This document shows, piece after piece, positions 34,084 to 43,539 of a DNA stretch of 64,000 nt. Within the stretch, counting starts at the first letter, position 1, and each line of letters starts with the position of its first letter. Below the pieces are notes generated by a model. The model searched no databases, was not told the DNA's origin, and saw only the letters and a list, made by a program, of their open reading frames with translations. A program made the position numbers and the translations under genes. Source of the stretch: Levilactobacillus cerevisiae (GTDB lineage: Bacteria; Bacillota; Bacilli; Lactobacillales; Lactobacillaceae); contig NZ_RHNN01000008.1 in NCBI RefSeq assembly GCF_003946245.1, positions 62,001 through 126,000 of the forward strand, read 5' to 3'.

Positions 34084-36054
34084 TTAAGCATTTTCCTTTG
34101 ATAGCCAAACACGCATTTGACCATCTTCGCGATTGGCCCAAGCATAGTAGGGTACCAAGGTAAGCGAAGTGGGTTGCCAAGTGGTTGGCTGATAATTTGA
34201 GTAGAGTGCATCCGTTTGCGGTGTTTGGCGAACAGCAGCCTGCGCCGTGATTTCACCCACACCATTTAAAATATTTGCATTGAAGTGGTATTGCAGGTTA
34301 GCATCTGCGGCCAAACGGTAGTTCCAGAGGTTTTCTGGGTTATCGGCCTGTTCAACACAGTAGACCATGGGGCCGCGTTGAATGGCGACCTTGCCAGCAT
34401 CCTCAGCAACGGCAGTATTGGCCTGAAGCTCGCGAATGCTAAAGTCCAGTGTTAAGTCAACGGTTAAGTCACCGGTAACATCGAGGTAAATGAATCCTTG
34501 ATTTACGGGAAGCGTTTGGCTAGAGCCATTGACCTGTACCGTGAAATCGGACCGGGACCAACTAGGAATCCGAATACCCAACGTTGTTTGAACTTTGTTG
34601 GGGTTTGTCACAGCGTAGTGAATGTGGTTGTCCCAAGGAAAGTTGCTAGTCTGTTCAATCTCAAGTCCTTGGTCAAACGTCGCCTTATTGGCAATAAATT
34701 GATGCGTTAAGATGGCTTTATCAGTGACCGTGTAAACGTATTGGTCAATGGATGATACTAACCGCGCAATATTACTTGGGCAGCAGGCGCAGCCAAACCA
34801 GTCTTGACGTTGACTCATGATATGGGCCTTGGACGGGTTCTGCTGAAATTTAGGATCGGCTGTGAGGGGGTTAACGTAGAAGAAATGCTTGCCGTCTAAA
34901 GAAATCCCACTCAGGGCACCGTTGAACAATTCCTTTTCAATGATGTCACCATATTCACCCTTGGCTTCGTTTTGTAGCATCTGCTTGGCAAAGAACGTCA
35001 AGCCGACTGAGGCACAGGTTTCGGCATACATCGTTTCATTCGGCAGGTCGTAGTCGTACGTGAAGGCTTCCCCTACGTTCGTTGAGCCAATCCCACCAGT
35101 GACGTACATCCGGCGATGAACAATGCTGTCCCAAAGTCGTTCACAGGCGGCTAGAAGGTCTTTGTCACCGGTTAGCCGGGCGACGTGAGCCATTCCCGTG
35201 CAGAGGTAAACGACCCGGACGGCATGACCCTTGGCGTCCTTTTGTGTCAGTAAGGGTTGATCAACCTGATAGTAGGTGTGGGTCACACCGTGCATGTTGG
35301 GGATGATATCGTTATCGAAACCATCTGCTTCAAGCTGACGGTCATAAAATTCAGGATCAACGCCCCGGTTTACTAAGAAGTAATGGGCGAGGTCGAGGTA
35401 CCGTTGCTCATGGGTAACTTCAAACAATTTGGCTAAGGCCAATTCAATTTCGGGATGACCGTCGGCAGCATGAATCTTCCCGTCTGCCGGGCCGAAGTTA
35501 GCATCAATACAGTCAGCCATCTTAATCGCAATGGTCAGCGCTTTTTCGTTGCCAGTAGCCTGATGGTAGGCGACACCAGCTTCAATGTAGTGGCCCATGG
35601 TGTAGAGCTCGTGGCTCTGTTGCAGTCGTTTGAACCGACGTTTGGGGGCATCAATTTGGAAGAAAGTGGACAGGTACCCATCGTCTTCTTGAGCGTCCGC
35701 AATCAAATCAATCAGGTTATCGGTAATCTGTTTTAAATCGGGATTGGGCTGGTAGCTAAATGAGTATGAAGCCGCTTCCAACCACTTGTAAACGTCTGTG
35801 TCTTGGAACGGAAAACCAAAGTGGTGACCGGTCATTTGTCCCGCAGCAATTTTTAAATTAGCAACGGCGTGACTGTTCTTTGAATCAGGGTTTTCGCCAC
35901 CTTTTTCATCGGTGATGTTGATATCTGCTTCGTCGTTCATGACCGCCCACTGGTAGGGAAGAACTTCTTTCACAATCAGTTGGCGATAGGTGTTCCAAAA
36001 GTCAGACGTGATGGTCACTTTAGGCGTGGCCGTGGATAGAGTCGATGCAGTCAA
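34084..36054 (-). CDS. GH127 beta-L-arabinofuranosidase
   Basis: 656 residues. The chosen start is a TTG at 36054, 8 nt after aaaggag; the TTG at 36072 overlaps the ribosome binding site itself. Central (alpha/alpha)6 fold. Family GH127 uses a zinc-held Cys nucleophile with a Glu and three Cys ligands: here E345 and C347 in MYAETCASVGL, and C424/C425 in FGCACCPSNIARL, exactly the HypBA1 pattern. No signal peptide: intracellular removal of beta-L-arabinofuranose, as in hydroxyproline-linked arabinans of plant extensins. Operon with a small membrane protein and GPH symporter; divergent from an AraC regulator. Confidence 0.94.
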   Translation of the reverse strand: MTASTLSTATPKVTITSDFWNTYRQLIVKEVLPYQWAVMNDEADINITDEKGGENPDSKNSHAVANLKIAAGQMTGHHFGFPFQDTDVYKWLEAASYSFSYQPNPDLKQITDNLIDLIADAQEDDGYLSTFFQIDAPKRRFKRLQQSHELYTMGHYIEAGVAYHQATGNEKALTIAIKMADCIDANFGPADGKIHAADGHPEIELALAKLFEVTHEQRYLDLAHYFLVNRGVDPEFYDRQLEADGFDNDIIPNMHGVTHTYYQVDQPLLTQKDAKGHAVRVVYLCTGMAHVARLTGDKDLLAACERLWDSIVHRRMYVTGGIGSTNVGEAFTYDYDLPNETMYAETCASVGLTFFAKQMLQNEAKGEYGDIIEKELFNGALSGISLDGKHFFYVNPLTADPKFQQNPSKAHIMSQRQDWFGCACCPSNIARLVSSIDQYVYTVTDKAILTHQFIANKATFDQGLEIEQTSNFPWDNHIHYAVTNPNKVQTTLGIRIPSWSRSDFTVQVNGSSQTLPVNQGFIYLDVTGDLTVDLTLDFSIRELQANTAVAEDAGKVAIQRGPMVYCVEQADNPENLWNYRLAADANLQYHFNANILNGVGEITAQAAVRQTPQTDALYSNYQPTTWQPTSLTLVPYYAWANREDGQMRVWLSKENA

Positions 36055-36116
36055 AATAAAATCTCCTTTCAAATAACACTAGCTAATATGGACGTATTGG
36101 CTGGGATGTTCGGCCG

Positions 36117-36144
36117 CTCTCACCGCAGGGAAAAACGGTGAGAG
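36117..36144. promoter_or_regulatory. Hairpin in the GH127 leader
   Basis: Perfect 9-bp stem CTCTCACCG/CGGTGAGAG with a 10-nt loop, followed by a second smaller CCTG/CAGG hairpin; both lie in the 365-bp space between GH127 and AraC. Too far from the starts to block ribosomes directly; role unknown. Confidence 0.45.
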
Positions 36145-36344
36145 GAGAGCGCCTGGCAGACTGGTGTCAGGCGACGATAAACGGAAAATAATGGCAATTT
36201 ATGATATAATGACATGTAATATCCAGAGCCCAAAAAATCGTTAAGTAGCTCAAAGCCATTAAGGACGGGAGTGGCAGTCGACGGTTAGTTCACGTGCAGA
36301 ACCTCGCTTTCTAAAATATGATAATTTGTCTGAACAACTATTAT

Positions 36345-36358
36345 TGTAAACGGTACCA
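36345..36358. promoter_or_regulatory. cre-like site
   Basis: TGTAAACGGTACCA matches 13 of 14 consensus positions, in the GH127/AraC divergent promoter. Confidence 0.5.
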
Positions 36359-36419
36359 ATTGGAAAGGTAGCCACTAACCTGTGAAAAAGGTGGCAATTT
36401 CCGACACGGGGTGAAAACG

Positions 36420-37394
36420 ATGAAGTTAATGCAAATCACGTTGAAGCAGCCGGTCTGGTTCTACAAGGCCGGTGAGTTCAGTGCAGATCAACCGGGATGG
36501 CGCCACAAACGAATGTACCATGAACATGACTTTGAAATTATTTTTTGCTTGCGGGGTCATTTTGATGTGAGTTTAAACGGGAAACCGCACCGAATTCATG
36601 CGAATGAATGCTGGATAATTCCACCGCACACCACGGTTGCTGGGACCCAAGACACCACGACTGCGGTGGACTTCTTTTGGGTACACTTTTTCTGTGACTG
36701 GCGATGGGTGGACCTACCGGATGTGCATTTGCGCAAGCTGATTCAGCAACGGGCAGACCATGAGCCAACCCATGACCTCGAATGTCAGGTTAATTTACCC
36801 CTCTGCTTTAAGGTGGAGAATCGCCAAGAAGTCTTGCTACAGTTCAATCAATTACTGGATTACACGAATCGGTATCACTACACGGATTACGGCAATCACT
36901 TAATTGCTCAGCTGACCTTAATCACGTTGGGGGATGCTTACCTAAAGCATTTGGTTGAAGCAACCGGCAACGTCCGTCCCAAGACCACCCGGATGGTGGA
37001 ATGGATCCGGGCGAACTTCTCAGCCGACTTAACCGTTGCGACGATTGCCCAGCATTTTGAAATGAGTCCGGATTATCTGACGAAGCTATTCAAGCAAGAA
37101 CAAGGGAAGAATTTACGCAATTACTTAATGGATATGAAAATTGAGGTGGCCAAACTGCTTCTGATGCGGACCAATTTACCCATCTCAACCATTGCCACGA
37201 CGGCTTATTTTCACGACGATAAAAATTTTATGAAGCTTTTCAAAAAGAAAACGAAAATGACGGCGGGCCAGTATCGAAGCAGTTATGGCAATACGCATTT
37301 GAACAATCCAGAAATTGATCCCAGTATTCCAATCCCACAAGATATCAGTGCTTTACTGGATCGCGAGGAAAATGAAAGCTCTGTGAAAAATTAG
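36420..37394 (+). CDS. AraC-family regulator (tail-type 1)
   Basis: 324 residues from the ATG at 36420 (GGGGTG 7 nt upstream); a GTG at 36411 is possible. The N-terminal cupin sensor begins FYKAGEFSADQPGWRHKRMYH with EIIFCLRGHF. The C-terminal double HTH covers RANFSADLTVATIAQHFEMS and ISTIATTAYFHDDKNFMKLF. After the HTH comes a proline-rich tail, LNNPEIDPSIPIP, shared almost word for word with the AraC proteins at 42514 and 45595. Divergent from GH127 and 210 bp upstream of a GPH gene; a local activator is likely. Confidence 0.9.
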   Translation: MKLMQITLKQPVWFYKAGEFSADQPGWRHKRMYHEHDFEIIFCLRGHFDVSLNGKPHRIHANECWIIPPHTTVAGTQDTTTAVDFFWVHFFCDWRWVDLPDVHLRKLIQQRADHEPTHDLECQVNLPLCFKVENRQEVLLQFNQLLDYTNRYHYTDYGNHLIAQLTLITLGDAYLKHLVEATGNVRPKTTRMVEWIRANFSADLTVATIAQHFEMSPDYLTKLFKQEQGKNLRNYLMDMKIEVAKLLLMRTNLPISTIATTAYFHDDKNFMKLFKKKTKMTAGQYRSSYGNTHLNNPEIDPSIPIPQDISALLDREENESSVKN

Positions 37395-37412
37395 TAAAGT
37401 GTTAGATTTTAT

Positions 37413-37452
37413 AAACACGGTGTTGCCAATCAGATTGGCAATACCGTGTTTT
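37413..37452 (+). terminator. Strong terminator after AraC gene
   Basis: AAACACGGT-TTGCCAAT pairs with ATTGGCAA-ACCGTGTTTT, about 18 bp. Confidence 0.9.
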
Positions 37453-37526
37453 CGTTTTAAAGTAGGGATAAATAAAGGCGACGACCTGGGCGTTGTGCTT
37501 GTATTTGCTATTTTATTGAGCTATTT

Positions 37527-37540
37527 TGAAACCGATTACA
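37527..37540 (+). promoter_or_regulatory. cre site (CcpA), perfect match
   Basis: TGAAACCGATTACA fits the cre consensus fully, 67 bp before the GTG of the GPH gene. Confidence 0.8.
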
Positions 37541-37606
37541 CCACATGGATACGCCCGGAATGATTTACGACCGTTTTTATAAATTTGCTTCAAGGAGGAA
37601 TTTCTT

Positions 37607-38983
37607 GTGAAAAGCCAAGTTGCAACTGCCGTCAAATCAGACGCCAAAGTGCCGTTCCACAGAATGCTAGCTTTTGCTAGTACGGATGCGGCAGGGAACT
37701 TACTCTATACGACGGTTACCACGTTTATTCTCTATTACTACACGGACGTGTTCGGCCTGTCTGTTGCTGCTGCCGGGACCGTGTTACTGGCAGCCCGGAT
37801 TTTAGATGCCTTTGATGCGCCGGTCTGGGGCTTCATCATCGACCACACGCATACCCGTTGGGGGCAGAGTCGTCCGTACTTCTTGTGGATGGCCTTCCCG
37901 TTTGCCATCTTCTTCGTCCTCATGTTTATGAGTCCAAATCTGAGTGCCAACGGTAAATTCTGGTGGGCGATGATTACATACCTGGTCTTCGGGATTTCCT
38001 ACACCGGGGTCGGTACGCCAATCAGTTCCATTCTGCCTAACTTGAGTAATGATTCGGACGAACGAATCAAGTTGAACAGTGTCCGGATGATTGGGGGGAA
38101 CATTGGGTTCCTGATTACCGCGACCTTCACGTTGAGTTTTGTCGCGTTCTTTGGCGGTGGTAATGATGTCGCTGGTTGGCGGAACACGGCCATTGTCTTG
38201 GCTGTTGCTGGTTTTGCACTGTTGATGTTTGCCTTCTTTGATACACGAGAAGTGAACACCGCTTCCCAGAAGTCGATTCCAATCATGGACAGTATCCGCG
38301 CTGCTAAGAGTAACTGGCCTTGGTTCATCCTGGTCATTGCGTTTATCTTCTACTGGTTGGGCAACTCTTCACGGACATCCGTGTTGGTTTACTACACCCA
38401 ATACAACTTAGGTGTCAAAGGTTTTGCGTCAATCTTGAACGCTTTAGTCATGTTCCAAATGGTCGGGATGGTCTTAATTCCATTCTTAGTTAAGAAATTC
38501 ACAAAAACGCACGTCTTGATGTTTGGTCTCTGCTTAGCAGCGTTTGGTCAAATCTTGATCTTCTTCACCGGCAAGTCTCTGATTGGTTTAGGGGTTGCCT
38601 GGAGTATTGCTTCAGTTGGTACTGGGATTTCCGTTTCCATGCCATTTGCCATGTTATCCGATACGGTTGATTATGGGGAATGGAAGAACGGTATCCGGGC
38701 CAGTGGCTTCTTAACGGCCATTGGGAGTTCATTTGCCATCAAGATGGGTTCTGGCTTAGGTGGCTGGGCACCATCCATGATTTTAGCAAATGCCGGGTAT
38801 AAAGCTGGTGCGACGCAAACGGCCGCATCACTGAGTGCCATTAAATTCTGTATCAGTTTCCTACCAGCTATTTTCTTCGTAATCGGCGCAGCAATTATGA
38901 TTTTCTACGCCCGTTACGAAAAGAAGGAAACCGGAATCAGAGCCGACCTTGCTGAAAAGCGTGGCGACTTAGCTGAAGATTAA
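37607..38983 (+). CDS. GPH-family glycoside symporter
   Basis: 458 residues with a GTG start 8 nt after aaggagg. Twelve hydrophobic segments; DAAGNLLYTTVTTFILYYYTD, ARILDAFDAPVWGFIIDHT and YGEWKNGIRASGFLTAIG are GPH hallmarks. No IIA tail. Close relative of the transporters at 32306 and 46649. First gene of an operon with an AraC regulator and a large DUF5695-like protein. A cre site sits in the promoter, so glucose should repress it. Substrate probably a plant oligosaccharide; not determinable from sequence. Confidence 0.92.
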   Translation: MKSQVATAVKSDAKVPFHRMLAFASTDAAGNLLYTTVTTFILYYYTDVFGLSVAAAGTVLLAARILDAFDAPVWGFIIDHTHTRWGQSRPYFLWMAFPFAIFFVLMFMSPNLSANGKFWWAMITYLVFGISYTGVGTPISSILPNLSNDSDERIKLNSVRMIGGNIGFLITATFTLSFVAFFGGGNDVAGWRNTAIVLAVAGFALLMFAFFDTREVNTASQKSIPIMDSIRAAKSNWPWFILVIAFIFYWLGNSSRTSVLVYYTQYNLGVKGFASILNALVMFQMVGMVLIPFLVKKFTKTHVLMFGLCLAAFGQILIFFTGKSLIGLGVAWSIASVGTGISVSMPFAMLSDTVDYGEWKNGIRASGFLTAIGSSFAIKMGSGLGGWAPSMILANAGYKAGATQTAASLSAIKFCISFLPAIFFVIGAAIMIFYARYEKKETGIRADLAEKRGDLAED

Positions 38984-39134
38984 CTTATTAGACACAGTAC
39001 ATTTGGTTGCGTGTGGAGAATATGTGTTACTGCTTAGCAATCGGAAAAAATTGAGCTTTAGACAATGGAAGGGCTGGCAGATTTTGTCAGTCCTTCCGTG
39101 GTATTCTGGTGGTAAAGATATTGGAGGTGAGTGG

Positions 39135-40031
39135 ATGGCACAACCGGCTTATATTTCTATTTCATGTTTGCCATTGCCGACGTTCATTGAAGGGGGGTAC
39201 GCGACCTTTCATGCCGGCGACCATCATCCGAACCGTAATAATTTACAGTATTTTATTCTGATGTTTATGGTCAAGGGGAAACTCTACATTTCTGAGGATG
39301 ATACGGATTACACGATTTTGCCCGGAGAAATGTTTGTCTTGTTGCCCATGCACCACCACTATTCTTGGCGTGCTATCTCCGAGGATACCGGTTACTACTG
39401 GCTACACTTTTATGTGTCGGGTCGCTGGGAACAGCAGCCAACACTAGAGCCGATGCGCTCGGCGATTAAGGTGCCCACACTGCATCACTATACGCCAACG
39501 GAAACGCTATATTTAGCCAAGCACACCCAACTGCGGCACCTGCCACGGTTAGAACAGATGACCGAGCAAATTTTTAAGAATAGTTCAGCTACCGAAGAAT
39601 ACGGCTTCTGGCAAGCACAACAGTTATTTATTGATGTGTTGCAGGAGGTTCAGGTGCAATCACAGGCTGAGTCGGCCATGGTCCAATTGTCAGCTCGGAT
39701 CCAGCGTTATTTGCGGGATCACTTTGATGAAAAAATCACGAATACGACGCTCAGTCAGGTCTTTCACTTTCATCCGAACTATTTGATTCGAACCCTGAAG
39801 GCTACGACCGGACTGACGCCAACCGAATATCTGCGACAGTATCGCATGGAAGAGGCTAGTAAACGCCTATTGAACACGAACATGTTGGAGACGGAAATCG
39901 CTGAGGCCATTGGGTTTCAGAATATTTATTATTTTTCGACGGTCTTCAAGCAGTACACGGGTTTGTCACCCAGTCAGTATCGACGGGAAAATACGCGTCG
40001 AATTAAAACGGACAAGGAGGGGCTGAAATAA
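39135..40031 (+). CDS. AraC-family regulator
   Basis: 298 residues from the ATG at 39135 after ggaggtg; 44 upstream in-frame codons are excluded. An N-terminal cupin (NNLQYFILMFMVKGKLYISE, MFVLLPMHHHYSW) and a C-terminal AraC double HTH (HFDEKITNTTLSQVFHFHPN, ETEIAEAIGFQNIYYFS, SPSQYRR). It lacks the LNNPEIDP tail of the other three AraC proteins in this island, so it is a separate lineage. Its stop codon TAA overlaps the ATG of the next gene by one base, meaning translational coupling with the DUF5695-like enzyme. Confidence 0.9.
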   Translation: MAQPAYISISCLPLPTFIEGGYATFHAGDHHPNRNNLQYFILMFMVKGKLYISEDDTDYTILPGEMFVLLPMHHHYSWRAISEDTGYYWLHFYVSGRWEQQPTLEPMRSAIKVPTLHHYTPTETLYLAKHTQLRHLPRLEQMTEQIFKNSSATEEYGFWQAQQLFIDVLQEVQVQSQAESAMVQLSARIQRYLRDHFDEKITNTTLSQVFHFHPNYLIRTLKATTGLTPTEYLRQYRMEEASKRLLNTNMLETEIAEAIGFQNIYYFSTVFKQYTGLSPSQYRRENTRRIKTDKEGLK

Positions 40032-42400
40032 TGGAATCAGCACAGTTTAAACTAGATGTTAATGCACGGGGAGCCGTGATTAACCTGCAAAATACCCAAG
40101 ATTCCCATGGCATGAACTGGGTCGTGGATCCGGCCTATTTAGAACAGGTGGGTTATCAGGACGAGGATAAACTCTTTGGTGAATTCACGTTGACGGTTGG
40201 GAGACACACCTATCAGAGTATTACCGTGACACCAACGGTTAGCGTAGCAGCCAACCAAACCACGGTTACGTACCCGATAGCGGGACTCACGGTGGTTGAA
40301 ACCTATCGTCTTGAGGCAGAAAAGGTTCGCTGGCAGATTACCGTGCAAAACCCGACAAATGCTGCAGTGACGCTCAGCCATCTAGGTGTCTGGGCTTCCC
40401 TAGCTTACGTCATGTTCCGGGATAAAAATGTTCACCGCAACATGGCCGATTCTACCGCCGTTTTCCCAAGCATTTCGGCTAGTTTCACCAAGCTAGCTGG
40501 TGTACGACGGGATAACCAGGGGCCGAATCTTGGACTGTACCAGACCGCTGGAACTACGCAATCCGTGGGGACTTACAACGAGTGGACCAATCGTTTCTTT
40601 GAGAATGTCTCGCCGTCATTGGATGGACTCCTATTTCATCAATTGGAATTAGCGGGCGGGTATCGACCAGGTGAAGCACCGAAAAATGACTGGATCTATC
40701 CACATGACAACGTGACGCTGGCCGCTGGTGGGCAACAAGCGTGGGGCTTCGTGCTCCAACCGTTTACGACGCAAGCTGACTTTCAACAAGTGGCGGTTGC
40801 CAATGGCCATCCGTTAGTTCGTTACGACCCCCTGCTGACAGCGGGAGAAACGACGGCCATCCAGCTGACATTGCCATCGCCACTGGATCGGTTGGTCTTG
40901 GAATATCAGGTTGACGGTCAGTTGCATCAAGACGATGTCACAGTGGACTTTGCCGGCAACACGTTACGAACCGCTGTCCAGGGGGCAGGGGAACATTGTC
41001 TCCGAATCTACCTGAAAGATGGTCGCAGTGACCTCGTCGTCTTCAATGTGATGGCAGCGGTGCGAGAATTGATTGAAACTCGTGTCGATTGGCTGACGGA
41101 GAACGCATACAATGGCAAGCGGCAAGAACCTTACGACGCATTTACGCCAATCTCGAATCAGGGTGAATCGTTGGGAAAGCTCAGCTTGATTCTGCAAACC
41201 AATCTCCTACATCAAACGGATAAGACACGGCAACAGGTGCAGGCTGTAGAAGCCAGCGCAGTCAACTACGTTAAGCCGAAGTGGTTTGCTGACGGTGACT
41301 TTTTCAAGCCGGTTAACCTGTACGGCGATTTCTATCGCGACATGGACTTTGAGTATATCGGGCACGTGTACTACTTGCTGGCGCAATTCGATGCAGATGT
41401 GCTCCAGCTACATGCGCCGGCAACCTATTTAAAATGGGCCGCACAGGTCTTTAACATGCGCGTTAACGCTGATCTCCACACGTCACAACGGGGGAAGGAA
41501 GAGGCGCACACGTTGGGGGTTTACTTCCTGTACATCAATGATTTGTTGACTGCGCTAAAGGAAAATGGCTTAACAGCGGAATACAAGCAGATCAAGCAGT
41601 GTTGGGAAGATGCCACGGCCAGAGTCGCGGCGCACAGTAGTGAGTATCAGGCTGCCATTACGGAACACTTCTACGACAATGCAGGATTTGGTCCAGCAAC
41701 GGGCGCGCTGGCAAACGCTGGTTACGTCGCGCAAGCTCGGCTCTATGCGGAACTGTTGAAAGCTAACATTGGTTTTAGCAATGATTTCCGGAGCCAGGCA
41801 CCAGATCGGTGGTGGGAGGCCCAGTCCTACATGATTCATTCCTTGTGGGGCGGCATTACCGCTGCTTCCGCGTTGAACGCCTATGAGGTGCTGGATGATA
41901 CGGATTTGCTGCTGGCTTCATACCGGGCATTTGTCGGTGTCCTCTACATGTACGATAGTCACGCCACGACGCCTACGAATCAGTTGGCACCAGGTGAAGC
42001 AGCCTCGACTTACAGTATTGCGGGACCTAATTTGAACCGGCCAGATCTGTCGCGGAATCGTTTTGGTCAGTCAACCTTTGCCAAGGATGGCGGCATCTAC
42101 ACACGGCTCTTCCCGGATGGTGATACCGGTCAAGCCGACTGGGATATGGGTGAAGAGCTGGCCGCTTACCTGACGGGTTTTGGCCAGAATGCCTACCTGT
42201 ACGAGCAAGCGGATGGTGAATTAGCAGTCGTGAATGGCAAATTAGAACGATTGTCACCCACACAATATCGCGTGACCAACGCTGCACCGTACCCACATGC
42301 TGTGAAATTTATCCATCAGCACAAAGAGGTGGTTACCACGGCGACTCAGGTTATTTATGATCTTAACCAGGGCTTTTTGCCAGCTGAAGTCGAAGAATAG
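40031..42400 (+). CDS. Large DUF5695-like protein, putative glycoside hydrolase
   Basis: 789 residues, no signal peptide or membrane segment. The N-terminal ~330 residues are beta-rich (GEFTLTVGRHTYQSIT, VVETYRLEAEKVRWQITVQN), like the beta-sandwich that precedes (alpha/alpha)6 barrels. The C-terminal ~450 residues are helical, with conserved aromatic/acidic patches (YGDFYRDMDFEYIGHVYYLL, DRWWEAQSYMIHSLWGGITA, LAPGEAASTYSIAGPNLN, ADWDMGEELAAYLTG). I believe this is DUF5695, a family without a described activity. Location in a GPH-AraC operon suggests an intracellular glycosidase or lyase of the imported glycan. Function is not established. Confidence 0.7.
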   Translation: MESAQFKLDVNARGAVINLQNTQDSHGMNWVVDPAYLEQVGYQDEDKLFGEFTLTVGRHTYQSITVTPTVSVAANQTTVTYPIAGLTVVETYRLEAEKVRWQITVQNPTNAAVTLSHLGVWASLAYVMFRDKNVHRNMADSTAVFPSISASFTKLAGVRRDNQGPNLGLYQTAGTTQSVGTYNEWTNRFFENVSPSLDGLLFHQLELAGGYRPGEAPKNDWIYPHDNVTLAAGGQQAWGFVLQPFTTQADFQQVAVANGHPLVRYDPLLTAGETTAIQLTLPSPLDRLVLEYQVDGQLHQDDVTVDFAGNTLRTAVQGAGEHCLRIYLKDGRSDLVVFNVMAAVRELIETRVDWLTENAYNGKRQEPYDAFTPISNQGESLGKLSLILQTNLLHQTDKTRQQVQAVEASAVNYVKPKWFADGDFFKPVNLYGDFYRDMDFEYIGHVYYLLAQFDADVLQLHAPATYLKWAAQVFNMRVNADLHTSQRGKEEAHTLGVYFLYINDLLTALKENGLTAEYKQIKQCWEDATARVAAHSSEYQAAITEHFYDNAGFGPATGALANAGYVAQARLYAELLKANIGFSNDFRSQAPDRWWEAQSYMIHSLWGGITAASALNAYEVLDDTDLLLASYRAFVGVLYMYDSHATTPTNQLAPGEAASTYSIAGPNLNRPDLSRNRFGQSTFAKDGGIYTRLFPDGDTGQADWDMGEELAAYLTGFGQNAYLYEQADGELAVVNGKLERLSPTQYRVTNAAPYPHAVKFIHQHKEVVTTATQVIYDLNQGFLPAEVEE

Positions 42401-42447
42401 ACACTGGTAAGCTGGTCTTAGAGTCAGTTTGGATATGGATGTCACAC

Positions 42448-42484
42448 AAAAAACTCGTCTCCATAATTTGGGGACGAGTTTTTT
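42448..42484. terminator. Bidirectional terminator
   Basis: AAAAAACTCGTC-CC / GG-GACGAGTTTTTT between the convergent DUF5695-like and AraC genes. Confidence 0.9.
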
Positions 42485-42513
42485 GTATAGTTTGGAAAAT
42501 CTGCGGGCTATTT

Positions 42514-43416
42514 CTACCGGTTCAATGAAGCTGGTTTGGGGATAGTGGGATCGACCTGCGGATTGTTCAGGTAAGTTTTGTCATAAGAATTACGGAATTT
42601 TGAAGGCGTAATGCCGGTCTGCTGTTTGAAAACGCGTAGGAAATACTTCTCATCACGAAAACTTAGTTCGAGAGCAATCTGCTTGATGGTGGCATCGGTT
42701 GTTAAGAGGAGCTCCTGTGCTTGGGCAATCTTGACCCGGTTGATGAATTGAACGGGCGTTACCTGATGACGTTCACGAAAAATTTGGGCCAGATAGGTGG
42801 GCGTGATGTGAAAATTTTCGGATACCCGTTGGACGGTTAGTGGTTCGTGACTGTGAATGCGAATCCAGTTTTTAATCAACTCGAAGCGGGTTGAAGGGAC
42901 AGTCGATTGCTGTTTCTGGCTGAGTGATAGGTATTGATTGGCCAGTTCAATTAAGATAGCAGAAATCAGGTAGTTGCTAGTGATTTCCAAGGTGGCTGAG
43001 CGATTTGCGCTATCCAATAATTGGCGCATCAACAGGGCAAAGCGTTCAAAATTTTCTAGTTTGAATATTTGCGGGAGGTAGGCGACAGGCTCATGCATAT
43101 CTGGTACGGGGAAATTATCAAGTGGAACATTCGCTTGCGAATAGAAGTGCATCCAGTAATAGTCTGTTCCGGCGGGTGAACCTTGGTAGCCTACGTGTCT
43201 GACAGCGGGTGGAATCAAAAGGCATTCATGGGGCCCAACAACAAATTTATCGGCACCAATTTGAATGTAGGCAGCTCCTTTGAGGACGACGAATAATTCA
43301 TAGTCACCGTGATTGATGATATCTTTGTGCTGCCAACCCGTGTCTGCCAGATATTGGCCGGCTTTATAAAAGATCGCTGGCTGGGATAGATTGAATTTGT
43401 ACACTTTATTGGTCAT
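42514..43416 (-). CDS. AraC-family regulator (tail-type 2)
   Basis: 300 residues from the ATG at 43416, preceded by cgaggtggg; the frame runs 51 codons further but would overlap the divergent GH31 gene. The N-terminus KVYKFNLSQPAIFYKAGQYL and cupin IINHGDYELFVVLKGAAYI closely match the AraC at 45595. C-terminal HTHs: TVQRVSENFHITPTYLAQIF and IKQIALELSFRDEKYFLRVF. Tail YLNNPQVDPTIPKP. Divergent from GH31 with a perfect cre site between, so it probably activates the GH31 gene. Confidence 0.9.
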   Translation of the reverse strand: MTNKVYKFNLSQPAIFYKAGQYLADTGWQHKDIINHGDYELFVVLKGAAYIQIGADKFVVGPHECLLIPPAVRHVGYQGSPAGTDYYWMHFYSQANVPLDNFPVPDMHEPVAYLPQIFKLENFERFALLMRQLLDSANRSATLEITSNYLISAILIELANQYLSLSQKQQSTVPSTRFELIKNWIRIHSHEPLTVQRVSENFHITPTYLAQIFRERHQVTPVQFINRVKIAQAQELLLTTDATIKQIALELSFRDEKYFLRVFKQQTGITPSKFRNSYDKTYLNNPQVDPTIPKPASLNR

Positions 43417-43501
43417 TTTGCCCACCTCGAGTTTCGTTTTGTCCACGTTGTTCTTTATTTTATCAGTTTTAACTTCTGTTGAAAAGCCGTAAAATCGGTT
43501 T

Positions 43502-43515
43502 TGTAATCGGTTACA
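43502..43515. promoter_or_regulatory. cre site (CcpA), perfect match
   Basis: TGTAATCGGTTACA fits the consensus and is palindromic around CG; 25 bp before the GH31 start, so a bound CcpA would block transcription. Confidence 0.8.
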
Positions 43516-43539
43516 TAGGAATCGAAAGGAAGTCATCGA

